From positions 1-64,000 of the forward strand of contig CANMZB010000007.1 of assembly GCA_947502265.1 (NCBI GenBank): a DNA stretch of 64,000 bases, read 5' to 3'. This document shows positions 25,688-34,228 of this stretch, piece by piece. The translations under genes were made by a program, and so were the position numbers. Source of the stretch: an uncultured Sulfitobacter sp. (GTDB lineage Bacteria; Pseudomonadota; Alphaproteobacteria; Rhodobacterales; Rhodobacteraceae). The notes beneath the pieces were generated by a model that made no database searches, was not told the DNA's origin, and saw nothing but the letters and a program-made list of their open reading frames with translations. Position 1 is the stretch's first letter; each line of letters starts with the position of its first letter.

Positions 25688-26863
25688 TCATCCATCGGCC
25701 AGCAATTCAGCTGCAAGAGTTCGGAGCGCATGCGCCGCAACCAAGGGTACCACGCCGTTGCCACAGAGGCGAAGCCGGTCCACCCGGTGGGCCAGCCCAT
25801 CAGCGCCTCGACGAACAGCGGGTTCAAGGTTCGGCGCTGCTCGGAGGTATCGGTCCCAGCCATCGGCGTCACCAGGACCTGGCGGCCAAGCAGGCCATTC
25901 ACCGGTGTGTTCGCCAATGTGGTCGCACCGTCCTTGTGATCCCGCGCCGTCGGCGTCATCCACATTCGACTGGCATGGGTCAGATCGGCCGTCTTGCGGT
26001 TGCCCGCGCTCGGCTTGCATCCGTCGTTCGCCATCGGCGTCGGCCAATCCCGGGCCATCCCGTCCAGACCTTTCTCGTTTTTCCGGGCACCGCCCCGGCT
26101 CCGAAAGCTGTCTGTCTGCGGCGTCGGCCACATGGCGGCCGAGGTCGCCAGGTTCATCCCGTGCTTGCCCGCCGATTGCGACGGTGTCGGCTTTGTTTGC
26201 CGGTTCTCGTTGGCGCTCGCCCGTGGCGTCGGCCACAGCCGCAGCATTTCCGTCCGGTTGCCGCCACTCGACCGTGTCCCAGAGCAGGCGCGCGGGGTCG
26301 GCCAGTTCGCAGTCCGCTCGGTGCGCGAGGATGAAGAGCCGCTCGCGCTTGTGGGGCGCACCGACTTCCGCCGCCGTGAAGAGGCCCGCCGCAAGGCGGT
26401 AGCCCATGCCGACCAGTCCTCCGGCGACTTCGGGAAATCCGAGGCGGAGATGATGGGCGACATTCTCGAGGAACACGAAGGGTGGCTCGACCTCTCCGAT
26501 GATGCGGGCGATATGCGGCCAGAGGTGGCGTGGGTCGTCCGCGCCCCGGCGTTTGCCCGCGACGGAGAAAGGCTGGCACGGATAGCCCGCAGTGACGACG
26601 TCCACCGTGCCGCGCCACGGGCGGCCGTCGAAGGTTCCAACGTCGTCCCAGACAGGCGCGCGATCCAGGGCCGCCTCTTCCATCCGCGCCACGAGAATGG
26701 CCGCGGCGTAGGTTTCCCGTTCGACATGGCCCACAGTTCGATATCCGGGCATGGCGATGGTGAGCCCGAGGTCCAGCCCGCCTGCACCGGAACAGAGCGA
26801 GAGACCGAACAGGTCTCCGGCTCCGGAAGCGCGCCCGGAGGAAGGTAAAGCCAGGTCATGCAT
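25688..26863 (-). CDS. DNA cytosine-5 methyltransferase (Dcm-like)
   Basis: A 391-residue C5 methyltransferase that uses S-adenosylmethionine to methylate cytosine in a specific site, probably to evade host restriction. Motif I (LSLCSGAGGLDLG, near residue 22), motif IV with catalytic Cys (AGYPCQPFS, near 91-99), motif VI (ENVAHHL), motif VIII (KRERLFILA) and motif X (CGNGVVPLVAAHALRTL, at the C terminus) are all present. Between VIII and X lies an unusual region with repeated ADADG-like units. The same DNA carries a second open frame for almost its whole length (see findings). Confidence 0.9.
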   Translation of the reverse strand: MHDLALPSSGRASGAGDLFGLSLCSGAGGLDLGLTIAMPGYRTVGHVERETYAAAILVARMEEAALDRAPVWDDVGTFDGRPWRGTVDVVTAGYPCQPFSVAGKRRGADDPRHLWPHIARIIGEVEPPFVFLENVAHHLRLGFPEVAGGLVGMGYRLAAGLFTAAEVGAPHKRERLFILAHRADCELADPARLLWDTVEWRQPDGNAAAVADATGERQREPANKADTVAIGGQARDEPGDLGRHVADAADRQLSEPGRCPEKRERSGRDGPGLADADGERRMQAERGQPQDGRSDPCQSNVDDADGAGSQGRCDHIGEHTGEWPAWPPGPGDADGWDRYLRAAPNLEPAVRRGADGLAHRVDRLRLCGNGVVPLVAAHALRTLAAELLADG

Positions 26864-26867
26864 CGCC

Positions 26868-28121
26868 TCAGCGTGGGTTCGCCGTCAGATCGGCGAAGGT
26901 CTGGCCAGTTTCATCCAGCACGGCCTCTTGGCCGGTGAATTGCTGCCAGCGCTGCACGGCGACATCGACATAGGCCGGGTTCAGTTCGATCGCGAGGCAG
27001 ACCCGGCCCGTGGTTTCGGCCGCGATCAGCGTTGTGCCCGATCCCATGAAGGGCTCGTAGACCGCTTGGCCCGGGCTGGAATTGTTGAGGATCGGCCGAC
27101 GCATGCATTCGACGGGCTTTTGCGTGCCGTGCACGGTTTCCGCGTCCTGATCCTTGTTGGCGATCTGCCAAAGCGTTGTCTGCTTGCGGTCACCGGCCCA
27201 ATGACCCTTGCCGGATTTCTTCACGGCATAGAGGCAGGGTTCGTGCTGCCAGTGATAATCACCGCGGCTGAGCACCAAGCGATCCTTGGCCCAGATGATT
27301 TGGGACCGGATGTTGAAACCGGAGGCCTCGAGGCTCTCCGCAACCGTCGTCGCGTGCAGCGCGCCATGCCAGACATAAGCGACATCACCCGGAAACAGCG
27401 CCCAGGCCTCGCGCCAATCCGCGCGGTTGTCATTCAATACCTTGCCGGTGCGCTTGGTCGCGGCCGCTCCCGCCTTGTTGCGCCAGCCGGGATCGTATTC
27501 AACGCCATAGGGCGGATCGGTCACCATCAGGAGCGGCTTCACGTCGCCCAGCAGCCGCTCGACATCGGTGGCAACGGTTGCGTCGCCGCAGAGCAGCCGA
27601 TGCTTGCCAAGCACCCAAAGATCGCCAGGTCGGCTGATCGGAGTTTCAGGGGCCTCAGGAACATCGTCCTCACCCTCTCGGGACGCAGTCTCGGGATCAA
27701 CCTCTCCGGCCAACAGCGCCTCGAGTTCAGCTTCATCGAAGCCGATGAGCGACAGGTCGTAATCCTCGGCCAGCAGGTCGTTCAACTCGGTCGATAGCAG
27801 CGCCTCGTCCCAGGTGCCGAGTTCCGTCAGCTTGTTGTCGGCGATCCGGTAGGCCCGACGCTGCGCCTCGGTCAGATGGCCCAGAACGATCACCGGCGCT
27901 TCGGTCAGCCCGAGCTGCGTGGCGGCCAGCACGCGACCATGGCCCGCGATCAACTCGCCGTCGTCCGCGACCAGGCAAGGAACCGTCCAGCCGAACTCCG
28001 CCATGCTGGCGGCGATCTTCGCAACCTGATCCGCGCCATGCATCTTTGCGTTTTTCGCGTAAGGCTGCAGCTTGGCCAGCGGCCAGGTCTCGATTGCGTC
28101 CGGGGCAAAGCTCAGGGTCAT
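26868..28121 (-). CDS. ParB-like nuclease domain/N-type DNA methyltransferase fusion
   Basis: The N-terminal 100 residues form a ParB/Srx-type fold (YAKNAKMHGADQVAKIAASMAEFG, GELIAGHGRVLAATQLG, AYRIADNKLTELG). The C-terminal part is an amino (N4/N6) methyltransferase: TDPPYGVEYD (motif IV, near residue 205) and, later, EPFMGSGTTLIAAE (motif I), giving the beta-class order. Phage proteins of this type methylate adenine or N4-cytosine and can guard against restriction. It lies 4 bases upstream of the cytosine methyltransferase gene, so the two are co-expressed. Confidence 0.9.
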   Translation of the reverse strand: MTLSFAPDAIETWPLAKLQPYAKNAKMHGADQVAKIAASMAEFGWTVPCLVADDGELIAGHGRVLAATQLGLTEAPVIVLGHLTEAQRRAYRIADNKLTELGTWDEALLSTELNDLLAEDYDLSLIGFDEAELEALLAGEVDPETASREGEDDVPEAPETPISRPGDLWVLGKHRLLCGDATVATDVERLLGDVKPLLMVTDPPYGVEYDPGWRNKAGAAATKRTGKVLNDNRADWREAWALFPGDVAYVWHGALHATTVAESLEASGFNIRSQIIWAKDRLVLSRGDYHWQHEPCLYAVKKSGKGHWAGDRKQTTLWQIANKDQDAETVHGTQKPVECMRRPILNNSSPGQAVYEPFMGSGTTLIAAETTGRVCLAIELNPAYVDVAVQRWQQFTGQEAVLDETGQTFADLTANPR

Positions 28122-28548
28122 GCTGGTCAGTTCGCCTCAATCGGGTGGATCCCCTGGACTCCGGACACCGGCAGCCAGCCTGGACTCCGCAAGGGTCCAG
28201 CGGCCACCGGACGTCCCCGGCTCCAAGAGTTTGTTTTGTTGTGGTTTTCAGCAGATCGCGGGTGGATGCCCGCTGGGGTGGCTTCCCAAAAAACCGGCCC
28301 TGTCGCTGGCGATATTGCGCGCTTCGCCCGCCCGTATAGGTTTACGGCCAGGAAGGACCCGTAAAGTCAGTGGGTTAGCGGCCTGGACCCCAGCTGGACT
28401 TCAGGTTGGACCCCGGAAGCCAGTGGGGCATCCAGCAACGAAAACGGGGAGAGCCGTTTTCCAACGCACTCTCCCCATTATGCCCTACGGATAGCACAGA
28501 AATGTTGCATGTGTCGAACACAAAAGTGTTGCAACACATTGGATTCGC
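28122..28548. promoter_or_regulatory. 427-base intergenic region with repeats and hairpins before the methyltransferase genes
   Basis: No gene was found. The stretch holds direct repeats CCTGGACTCCG (28153-28163 and 28179-28189) and related CCTGGACCCC (28382-28391) and TTGGACCCCGG (28406-28416), two overlapping inverted repeats at 28440-28476 that cannot form together, and the palindromes GTGTCGAACAC (28511-28521) and GTGTTGCAACAC (28526-28537). Being upstream of the minus-strand methyltransferase operon, it is the likely control region for it. Confidence 0.5.
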
Positions 28549-28926
28549 TCAAGCATTCAGTCGTGAGGCAATCTTGGTAAGCGCCAACTGCCACCTCCGC
28601 CACGCAGTTGTACGATCACACCCTAATTCAATACTGATCTGTTTCCACGGCACACGCGCAGCCCGCGACCAGACCAGCTTGCGCTCGGCCTCCTCGATCC
28701 AGAGCACCCAGTCGAAGGTCTGCTCGAGCCGGGTGATCGACGCCGCCGAAGGCCAAACGCGCATGGGTTGCGGTTCCATAGCTGCGATCTCGCGGCTGGT
28801 CCGCACGATGTCCGGCCATGCATTAAAATACCCACGGGCCTTCACCGGCGGTAGCTTGCGCAGGGTGCGGAACGCTTCTTCGAAGTGATCAGCGACATCG
28901 TCAGCAGTCCAGATGTGATTAGCCAT
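28549..28926 (-). CDS. DUF6362 family protein, HTH-like
   Basis: A 125-residue protein matching DUF6362: WTADDVADHFEEAFRTLRKLP at the start, ARGYFNAWPDIV, and a C-terminal HTH (VPWKQISIELGCDRTTAWRRW) with the look of a sigma-4/TrfB-like helix pair. A DNA-binding or late-transcription regulatory role is plausible but unproven. It overlaps the next upstream gene by 8 bases. Confidence 0.75.
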   Translation of the reverse strand: MANHIWTADDVADHFEEAFRTLRKLPPVKARGYFNAWPDIVRTSREIAAMEPQPMRVWPSAASITRLEQTFDWVLWIEEAERKLVWSRAARVPWKQISIELGCDRTTAWRRWQLALTKIASRLNA

Positions 28927-29116
28927 GACGCACCTCCCTTGCAGGGCGTGGCCCGTAGAGCTTCGTACCCAATTGTTCGATCAGTTCGCGTTCGGGCCAG
29001 GTCAGGCGGTGATCGTAGATGCTGACGGCCAGCACGCCCAGTTCTTGCCAGCCTTCCTGCTTGACCTGCTCGGGGTCACGGCGCTGACCGCCAGAGCCTT
29101 TGGGGGTGAACCTCAT
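28919..29116 (-). CDS. Small hypothetical phage protein
   Basis: A basic 65-residue protein (MRFTPKGSGGQRRDPEQVKQ, then LAVSIYDHRLTWPERELIEQLG). No family was recognised. It overlaps both neighbours by start/stop junctions, so it is clearly part of the operon and very probably translated. Confidence 0.65.
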   Translation of the reverse strand: MRFTPKGSGGQRRDPEQVKQEGWQELGVLAVSIYDHRLTWPERELIEQLGTKLYGPRPAREVRHG

Positions 29117-29598
29117 ACCGCACCTCCCTGGGTCTCGATAGCCCAGTGGAGGATGGCGATGGCGTCAGCCTCATTGTCGTCGTCTGGGCTGAAGCCTCGG
29201 GCGCGCGCTGCGTCGATCATCGCCTGCTTTGGCGCATTACCCTTGCCGGTCGCGTAGCGCTTGATGGTGCCGACGGGCACGCCCTCATATGGAATGCCCC
29301 TGAGTTCGGCCCAGCTGGTCAGCGACGCCATCAGGCCCCCATAGACATGGGCCGCGTCGGTGCCTGCATGCCGACGGACTTCCTCAAACCAGATCGCCGC
29401 GCAAGGGCCCGACAGTCGATCCATTTCGGTCAGCCAGTTGGTGAAGCGCAGATAGCGCATGCCACCGCCATCGTAGCGTCCAGGTTTGAACGACGCCGTG
29501 CCGGTGGTGATCAGCCCGTCGAAGGTCCGGAGCGCCCAGCCCGTCGTGGTTCCAAGATCGAGCGCCAGAATGCAGCGCGGGTTTTGTGTTTGGGTCAT
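29113..29598 (-). CDS. RuvC-like Holliday junction resolvase
   Basis: A 161-residue RNase H-fold nuclease. Visible acidic residues: Asp in LALDLGTTTGWA (near 14), Glu in WFEEVRR (near 72) and the Asp pair in DDDNEADAIAI (near 140-146), the layout of phage RuvC-like resolvases. It would resolve recombination or replication intermediates before packaging. AGGAGGTCG is seen just before its ATG. It follows the primase gene after a 345-base A/T-rich gap. Confidence 0.82.
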   Translation of the reverse strand: MTQTQNPRCILALDLGTTTGWALRTFDGLITTGTASFKPGRYDGGGMRYLRFTNWLTEMDRLSGPCAAIWFEEVRRHAGTDAAHVYGGLMASLTSWAELRGIPYEGVPVGTIKRYATGKGNAPKQAMIDAARARGFSPDDDNEADAIAILHWAIETQGGAV

Positions 29599-29943
29599 GA
29601 CGACCTCCTCTTCGGTTTGCCGGGCTCGGCGAGAGGGCTGGCCGGTGAAAGCTGCGGTCTCGCCAGGCCCCGAAGGGTGGTCTGGTCACGTCAGGCGCAG
29701 GGCGATCGGGTCGCACTGCGAATTGTTCTTGGTCTTCAAGGTCCCCCCGTGAAGGATTGGGGCCGCTAACCCATTGTCCAGTCTCTATAATATATAATTA
29801 TTCAATTATTATATAGTTATAGAGGGTGTCCCTCTATTTCTAATCGCGCGCACACACACGCGAGGGGTATAGGTATCCTCTTGAAAGATTGAAGAATGTG
29901 AAAGAACAGGTTTTCGGACTATCTTTCATATGGTTAGGCATCA
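29599..29943. other. A/T-rich intergenic stretch, possible replication origin or regulatory region
   Basis: Between the primase-helicase stop and the resolvase start. The core (29777-29840) is almost pure A/T in a G/C-rich element and holds the inverted repeat CTCTATAA...TTATAGAG (29783-29790 with 29817-29824), partly palindromic inside, followed by the hairpin AGAGGGTGTCCCTCT (29821-29835). A CA/CG alternating tract lies at about 29846-29862. No gene was found. Confidence 0.5.
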
Positions 29944-32268
29944 TTACAGTTCCTTCTGACTGATTTTGCGCCCTGAAGCATCTCGCCAGGAGCCCATCCA
30001 GCGGGCCATCCGGTAGACCATGGCCTGCCTCGTCGATGATCCGCGCATACCTGTCGTGACGTCCCCGGTTTCAATCAGGGTGAGCAGGATCTCATCGCGG
30101 TCGCGGGATTTCAGCCACTGGGAGGCACGCGTGATTTCCGACTTGGTGATCCCGTTCGCTCCTGCGGCGCGGATGACCTCCTTGAGCCGTTTCAAGTGGG
30201 CCTCGGTCTCCGTGTCGGCCACATGTCGCTCGACGGCTTCCATGGTCTGCCGCGCATAATGGCGCACGAAGTCGATAGCCCAGTCCGCCGCCGAGAGGTC
30301 GATCTCGGATTTTGCCGGGTCGCGCCCGACCGCGACGATCAGCGCCAGCTTCAACGCGTTCTCTCCGATGCGGGCCAGGATTGCGGTGAAGGCCGTCCCA
30401 GCTGCCGCCCGCAACTCCTCCGTCAATTCGGCACTCAGTGCCTTGAAACGCGCCCTCGCTTCATCGGTCATGGGCACGATGGTCGGATTTACTGTCGTGT
30501 TCTGATCGGCCGTCTTGCCCGCAAGATTGCCCTTCTGGTGCCCACCCCCAGCGGCCACGCCCTGCAATCCGTGGATCAGTGCTGGCGGTGCCTGGCGGAT
30601 CCCAACGACGATGTTCTCGTCAGGGTAATCCTCGTCGCTCGGCAGAATCAGAAAACGCGCAAGCGATCCGTCGACCACATTTGCCCCCTGCAGCGCGCCC
30701 CAGAAGTGCAAGGGCGTCGTGGTGCCATAGACGCAAAGACAGGGCTGGACGATATCCCGCCGCTCGTTCGAACCATCACGGTTCGCATATTCCGCGCCGA
30801 GGAAGATCCCCCCCGCTGCGGTGTAGAGCTCGGTCATGTTGTCGAGGATTTCGGTGATATGGCGCGGACTGCGTCGTCGATCAGCTGCCGCCGCCAAGAA
30901 CATGCCGAATTCGTCGATCTGGAACAGGATCGCGGGCTGGCGGTGCAGCGCGGTCAGAAGACCCGCCCCGGAGGCGATCTTGTTGCCACCGAGATGATGC
31001 GCCAGTCCCGCCTCGAAGAAGACCTCGTTGATGATCTCGCGGGCGTGGTTTTTCCCCGATCCGCTGTCGGCGATGCCGACGACATACAGGTTCGAACGCA
31101 GGTTGCTTTCGGTCCGATACTGCCGCCCCATAAGCGCGCCGATCGCACAGAGGCTTGCCCCGAGCGACAAGAGTGGCTGCGGACGCCGGGCCGTCGACAG
31201 CATGTAATCCGTCAGATCACCCACCAACCCATCCGGCATCTCCAGAGTGAAAGACGGGCTCGCCGGGGTTTCGACGCCTTCTTCAGGATGACCATCCAGC
31301 CTCGACAAAAGCCCCGCCGCTGGATGCTTGCCGTCGCAGGCCATAGACCCATCAAGCCGGAGCGATGCGTCAGGCTGCCAGCCGCGCTCCATGGCGAGGT
31401 GATAGATTGTTCCTGCACCGATGCGATCGGGCTTGAAGCTCGTCCACGCCTTGGCTGTGGCAGCGGGTACGTCCTTCGCAGCCTGCGCTGACCAATCCGT
31501 GAACAGGTCTTGACCGGCTTCACCGAGCGCGCCCTTGAGGGCCATACCAATCCGCATCCAGCTGTCGTAGTCGAGTTCCACGTTGGGCAACCATTCCAAC
31601 GCCGCCTGGATTGCAGGCAATGTACCGACCTGGTTATGGCTACGCAGGTGTTCCGCCGCAGGCGACATGGCTGAAAATCCTCGCTGCCGTAACGACTCGG
31701 GGAGCAGCGCATAAGCCTCGTCCAAGAATGCGGCTGCTGTCTCGGTGGTGATTTCTGGCAGATCGGTGATGTCGAGATCAGCCAGCCCTTCCTCGGGCCA
31801 GACATAGGGGGCGCACGTGTCCGGATGATCGGCATAAGCAAGGAACTGCTGGCCGAGGCAGAGCACTTCCAAAGGGTGGTGCTTGATTCCCCGGAACGGC
31901 GCGGCCGTGCGGTAAATCAGCATGCGCTTTGGGGCGCGACCAATGCGCAAGGCGGGCGTATCGCCCAGCCGTTGGCGCGCAAGTTGCTCGATCTGGAGCG
32001 CCAATTCGGGATCCTCGACGATATCGATGTCGACAGCAGCAACTGAGCCGCCAACGATCCCGATGCCGCACTCGGGCCAAGCCGACCATGTCGTCACCTC
32101 CACCTCGGTCGTGGGGCGCTCTGCATGCCGGTTCCATTCTGGATAATCGGTCCAGGCCCCTCGTTGGAACCGCCCCGGCTTCTTGGTGCCCGGGCCAATC
32201 GGCAGAATGGCATAGCCGTTGGTGACCAGCCGCGCGCCGAAACGCGCCATGTAGGATGTCTCGGCCAT
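29944..32268 (-). CDS. Primase-helicase with N-terminal bifunctional primase-polymerase domain
   Basis: A 774-residue replication protein. The N-terminal prim-pol domain (residues 1-190) shows GYAILPIGPGTKKP, the acidic pair AAVDIDI and a later His-bearing strand (VLCLGQQFLAYADHP). A PriCT-like segment follows (WLPNVELDYDSWMRIGMALKG). The C-terminal half is a P-loop ATPase: Walker A GIADSGSGKNHA (near 445) and Walker B ILFQIDEFGMFL (near 500). It would prime and unwind phage DNA. The ATG overlaps the upstream DUF6511 stop (TGATG). Confidence 0.88.
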   Translation of the reverse strand: MAETSYMARFGARLVTNGYAILPIGPGTKKPGRFQRGAWTDYPEWNRHAERPTTEVEVTTWSAWPECGIGIVGGSVAAVDIDIVEDPELALQIEQLARQRLGDTPALRIGRAPKRMLIYRTAAPFRGIKHHPLEVLCLGQQFLAYADHPDTCAPYVWPEEGLADLDITDLPEITTETAAAFLDEAYALLPESLRQRGFSAMSPAAEHLRSHNQVGTLPAIQAALEWLPNVELDYDSWMRIGMALKGALGEAGQDLFTDWSAQAAKDVPAATAKAWTSFKPDRIGAGTIYHLAMERGWQPDASLRLDGSMACDGKHPAAGLLSRLDGHPEEGVETPASPSFTLEMPDGLVGDLTDYMLSTARRPQPLLSLGASLCAIGALMGRQYRTESNLRSNLYVVGIADSGSGKNHAREIINEVFFEAGLAHHLGGNKIASGAGLLTALHRQPAILFQIDEFGMFLAAAADRRRSPRHITEILDNMTELYTAAGGIFLGAEYANRDGSNERRDIVQPCLCVYGTTTPLHFWGALQGANVVDGSLARFLILPSDEDYPDENIVVGIRQAPPALIHGLQGVAAGGGHQKGNLAGKTADQNTTVNPTIVPMTDEARARFKALSAELTEELRAAAGTAFTAILARIGENALKLALIVAVGRDPAKSEIDLSAADWAIDFVRHYARQTMEAVERHVADTETEAHLKRLKEVIRAAGANGITKSEITRASQWLKSRDRDEILLTLIETGDVTTGMRGSSTRQAMVYRMARWMGSWRDASGRKISQKEL

Positions 32269-32654
32269 CAGAAGGGCACCTCCGGGCTCATCCCGTCGAG
32301 CCGCGTGCGGTCCTTGGCCGCAAGCTCCCGCAGGTGGTCGCAATATCCGGTGACGACCGCGTCGATGAAGCGGTCCCACTCGGTCACGGTCAGCGTCGTT
32401 AAATCGGATTTACCTATGCTCTCGAGGTATTCACCGCCTTGTTGGCCGCCGACGCTCATGGCCTCGCTCTCGTTCGGAGTGGGGTCGATCATGCCCTTCC
32501 TCCCATGGCAGATGTCCTGGCAGGCGCGAGAGCAGAGGCGCTTGCGGCTTGCGTCCCTTCGCTGGTCCGAGATCCGGAAGATCGGGTTGAACCAGCCAAA
32601 GCCGCGAGGTTCCCGGTGGCAGACGGCGCAGAGGCCGGGGTGGATTTGGCGCAT
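32268..32654 (-). CDS. DUF6511 zinc-ribbon-like protein
   Basis: A 128-residue protein with an N-terminal Cys cluster (CAVCHREPRGFGWF, later CSRACQDICHG) that probably binds zinc, and a helical C-terminal part (TVTEWDRFIDAVVTGYCDHLREL) typical of DUF6511 in phages of this group. It lies between the helicase and primase genes. Its first 166 bases overlap the helicase gene in another frame, an unusually long overlap. Confidence 0.75.
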   Translation of the reverse strand: MRQIHPGLCAVCHREPRGFGWFNPIFRISDQRRDASRKRLCSRACQDICHGRKGMIDPTPNESEAMSVGGQQGGEYLESIGKSDLTTLTVTEWDRFIDAVVTGYCDHLRELAAKDRTRLDGMSPEVPF

Positions 32655-34228
32655 GGATCGAACCTGTAGCCGGAGATTTCAAAATAGCGGCCCGATGAAC
32701 GGACCGAGATTTCGCTTGGGCGCGTGAGACGGTTTGCCTGCGCAATGGCCTCATTCACGCTAAGCGGAACGGGCAGACCTGGTGCACGTTTGCGCCACCA
32801 ATCGGCGGCCTTCTGGCGCGCATAGCCCTTATGCTCGAAACAGACCCATTCGCTGTAGGTGGCAAGACCGCAGCTGTAAGTGACCTTGAGCGACGGCCGC
32901 CCGCCGCGTTTGTCGTGTCGGGTGTAGGATACGCCGCTCACCTGCAGCCATTGAGACGCTTTTGGCGACAGGACCGGCAGCGTGGCTGCGGTCGGCGCAA
33001 TCTTCACCTCACGGGCCGGGAATTCATAGCCGCAGTCCGGACATTCGGTGGCCGAGAGCGCCACTATGCTCTCACACATGGGGCAGACCTTTGTGGGTGC
33101 CTCGCCCCCGCCACTCTTGCCGGGACGTTTCGGACGCACGAGATCGATCGGCCCGTGGCGTCGAACATTGCCCGCGAAATCCAGAACGAGGCAGTTCTCC
33201 TTGCCCGGTGCCAGACGCGTGCCTCGACCGACCATCTGGACATAGAGCCCGGCCGATTGCGTCGGACGCAGGAGCGCAATGAGATCGACGGCCGGGGCGT
33301 TGAAGCCGGTAGTCAGCACGCCCATCGACGCCAACGCGCGGATTTCGCCCCGCTTGAACGCGGCGATGATGGCATCTCGCTCGTCCTTGGGTGTGTCCCC
33401 GAAAATCGTCTGACAGGTGATACCCTGACGTCCGAATTCCTCAGCGACATGGCGGGCGTGATCGACACCCGAACAGAAGGCCAACCAGGATTTCCGATCC
33501 TTGCCATACTCGATGATCTCGGTGACAGCCGCCCGGGTAGTCGCCTCCTGGTCGACCGCCGCCGCCAGGTCGCGGGCAATGAAATCACCAGCGCGGGTGC
33601 CGACCTTCGACACATCAAGCCGGGTGGCGGGCTGCTTTGAAACAAGCGGGCTTAGAAAGCCCTGATCGATCAGGTCGCGGACCGGGGCTTCGTAGGCGAT
33701 GTCCGTAAAGATCGCGTTCTTGCCTTCATGCAGCATGCCGCTGTCGAGCCGAAACGGCGTGGCCGTGAGACCGATTACCTTCAGCGCCGGGTTGATCGCG
33801 CTCAGCGCATCGAGAAAACGCCGATACATGGTGCTTGATTTGCCCGGGATCAGATGGGCCTCGTCGATCAGCACCAGATCGGTGTGGCCGATTTCGCGGG
33901 CCCGGCGATGGATCGACTGGATGCCTGCGAACAAGACGCGCGCCTGCGCCTCGCGCTTACCCAGACCCGCCGAATAGATGCCCGCTGGCGCGTCAGGCCA
34001 AAGGCCGATCATCTCGGCATAGTTCTGCGCGATCAGCTCGCGCACATGGGTCACGATCAGGATGCGCTGATCAGGCCAGGCCTTCAGCACCTCTTCGATG
34101 AAGGCGGCCATGACGAGGCTCTTGCCCCCAGCTGTTGGAATGACCACCAGCGGATTGCCGGTGTTGCTCTGGAAATAGCCGTAGATCGAAGAGATCGCAG
34201 CGTTTTGGTATGGGCGCAGGGTCAGCAT
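32489..34228 (-). CDS. Superfamily 2 DEAD/DEAH helicase
   Basis: A 579-residue helicase. Motif I (PTAGGKS, near residue 33), motif II (DEAH, near 125), motif III (TATP, near 157) and motif VI (QMVGRGTRLAPGK, near 335) are visible. A zinc-ribbon-like CPMCE...CPDCG follows (about 380-405), then a region with WVCFEHKGYARQKAADWW seen in phage replication helicases. The last 60 residues are Ser/Ala-rich and overlap the DUF6511 frame, so the functional fold probably ends near FEISGYRFD. Role: phage DNA replication or recombination. Confidence 0.88.
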   Translation of the reverse strand: MLTLRPYQNAAISSIYGYFQSNTGNPLVVIPTAGGKSLVMAAFIEEVLKAWPDQRILIVTHVRELIAQNYAEMIGLWPDAPAGIYSAGLGKREAQARVLFAGIQSIHRRAREIGHTDLVLIDEAHLIPGKSSTMYRRFLDALSAINPALKVIGLTATPFRLDSGMLHEGKNAIFTDIAYEAPVRDLIDQGFLSPLVSKQPATRLDVSKVGTRAGDFIARDLAAAVDQEATTRAAVTEIIEYGKDRKSWLAFCSGVDHARHVAEEFGRQGITCQTIFGDTPKDERDAIIAAFKRGEIRALASMGVLTTGFNAPAVDLIALLRPTQSAGLYVQMVGRGTRLAPGKENCLVLDFAGNVRRHGPIDLVRPKRPGKSGGGEAPTKVCPMCESIVALSATECPDCGYEFPAREVKIAPTAATLPVLSPKASQWLQVSGVSYTRHDKRGGRPSLKVTYSCGLATYSEWVCFEHKGYARQKAADWWRKRAPGLPVPLSVNEAIAQANRLTRPSEISVRSSGRYFEISGYRFDPCAKSTPASAPSATGNLAALAGSTRSSGSRTSEGTQAASASALAPARTSAMGGRA

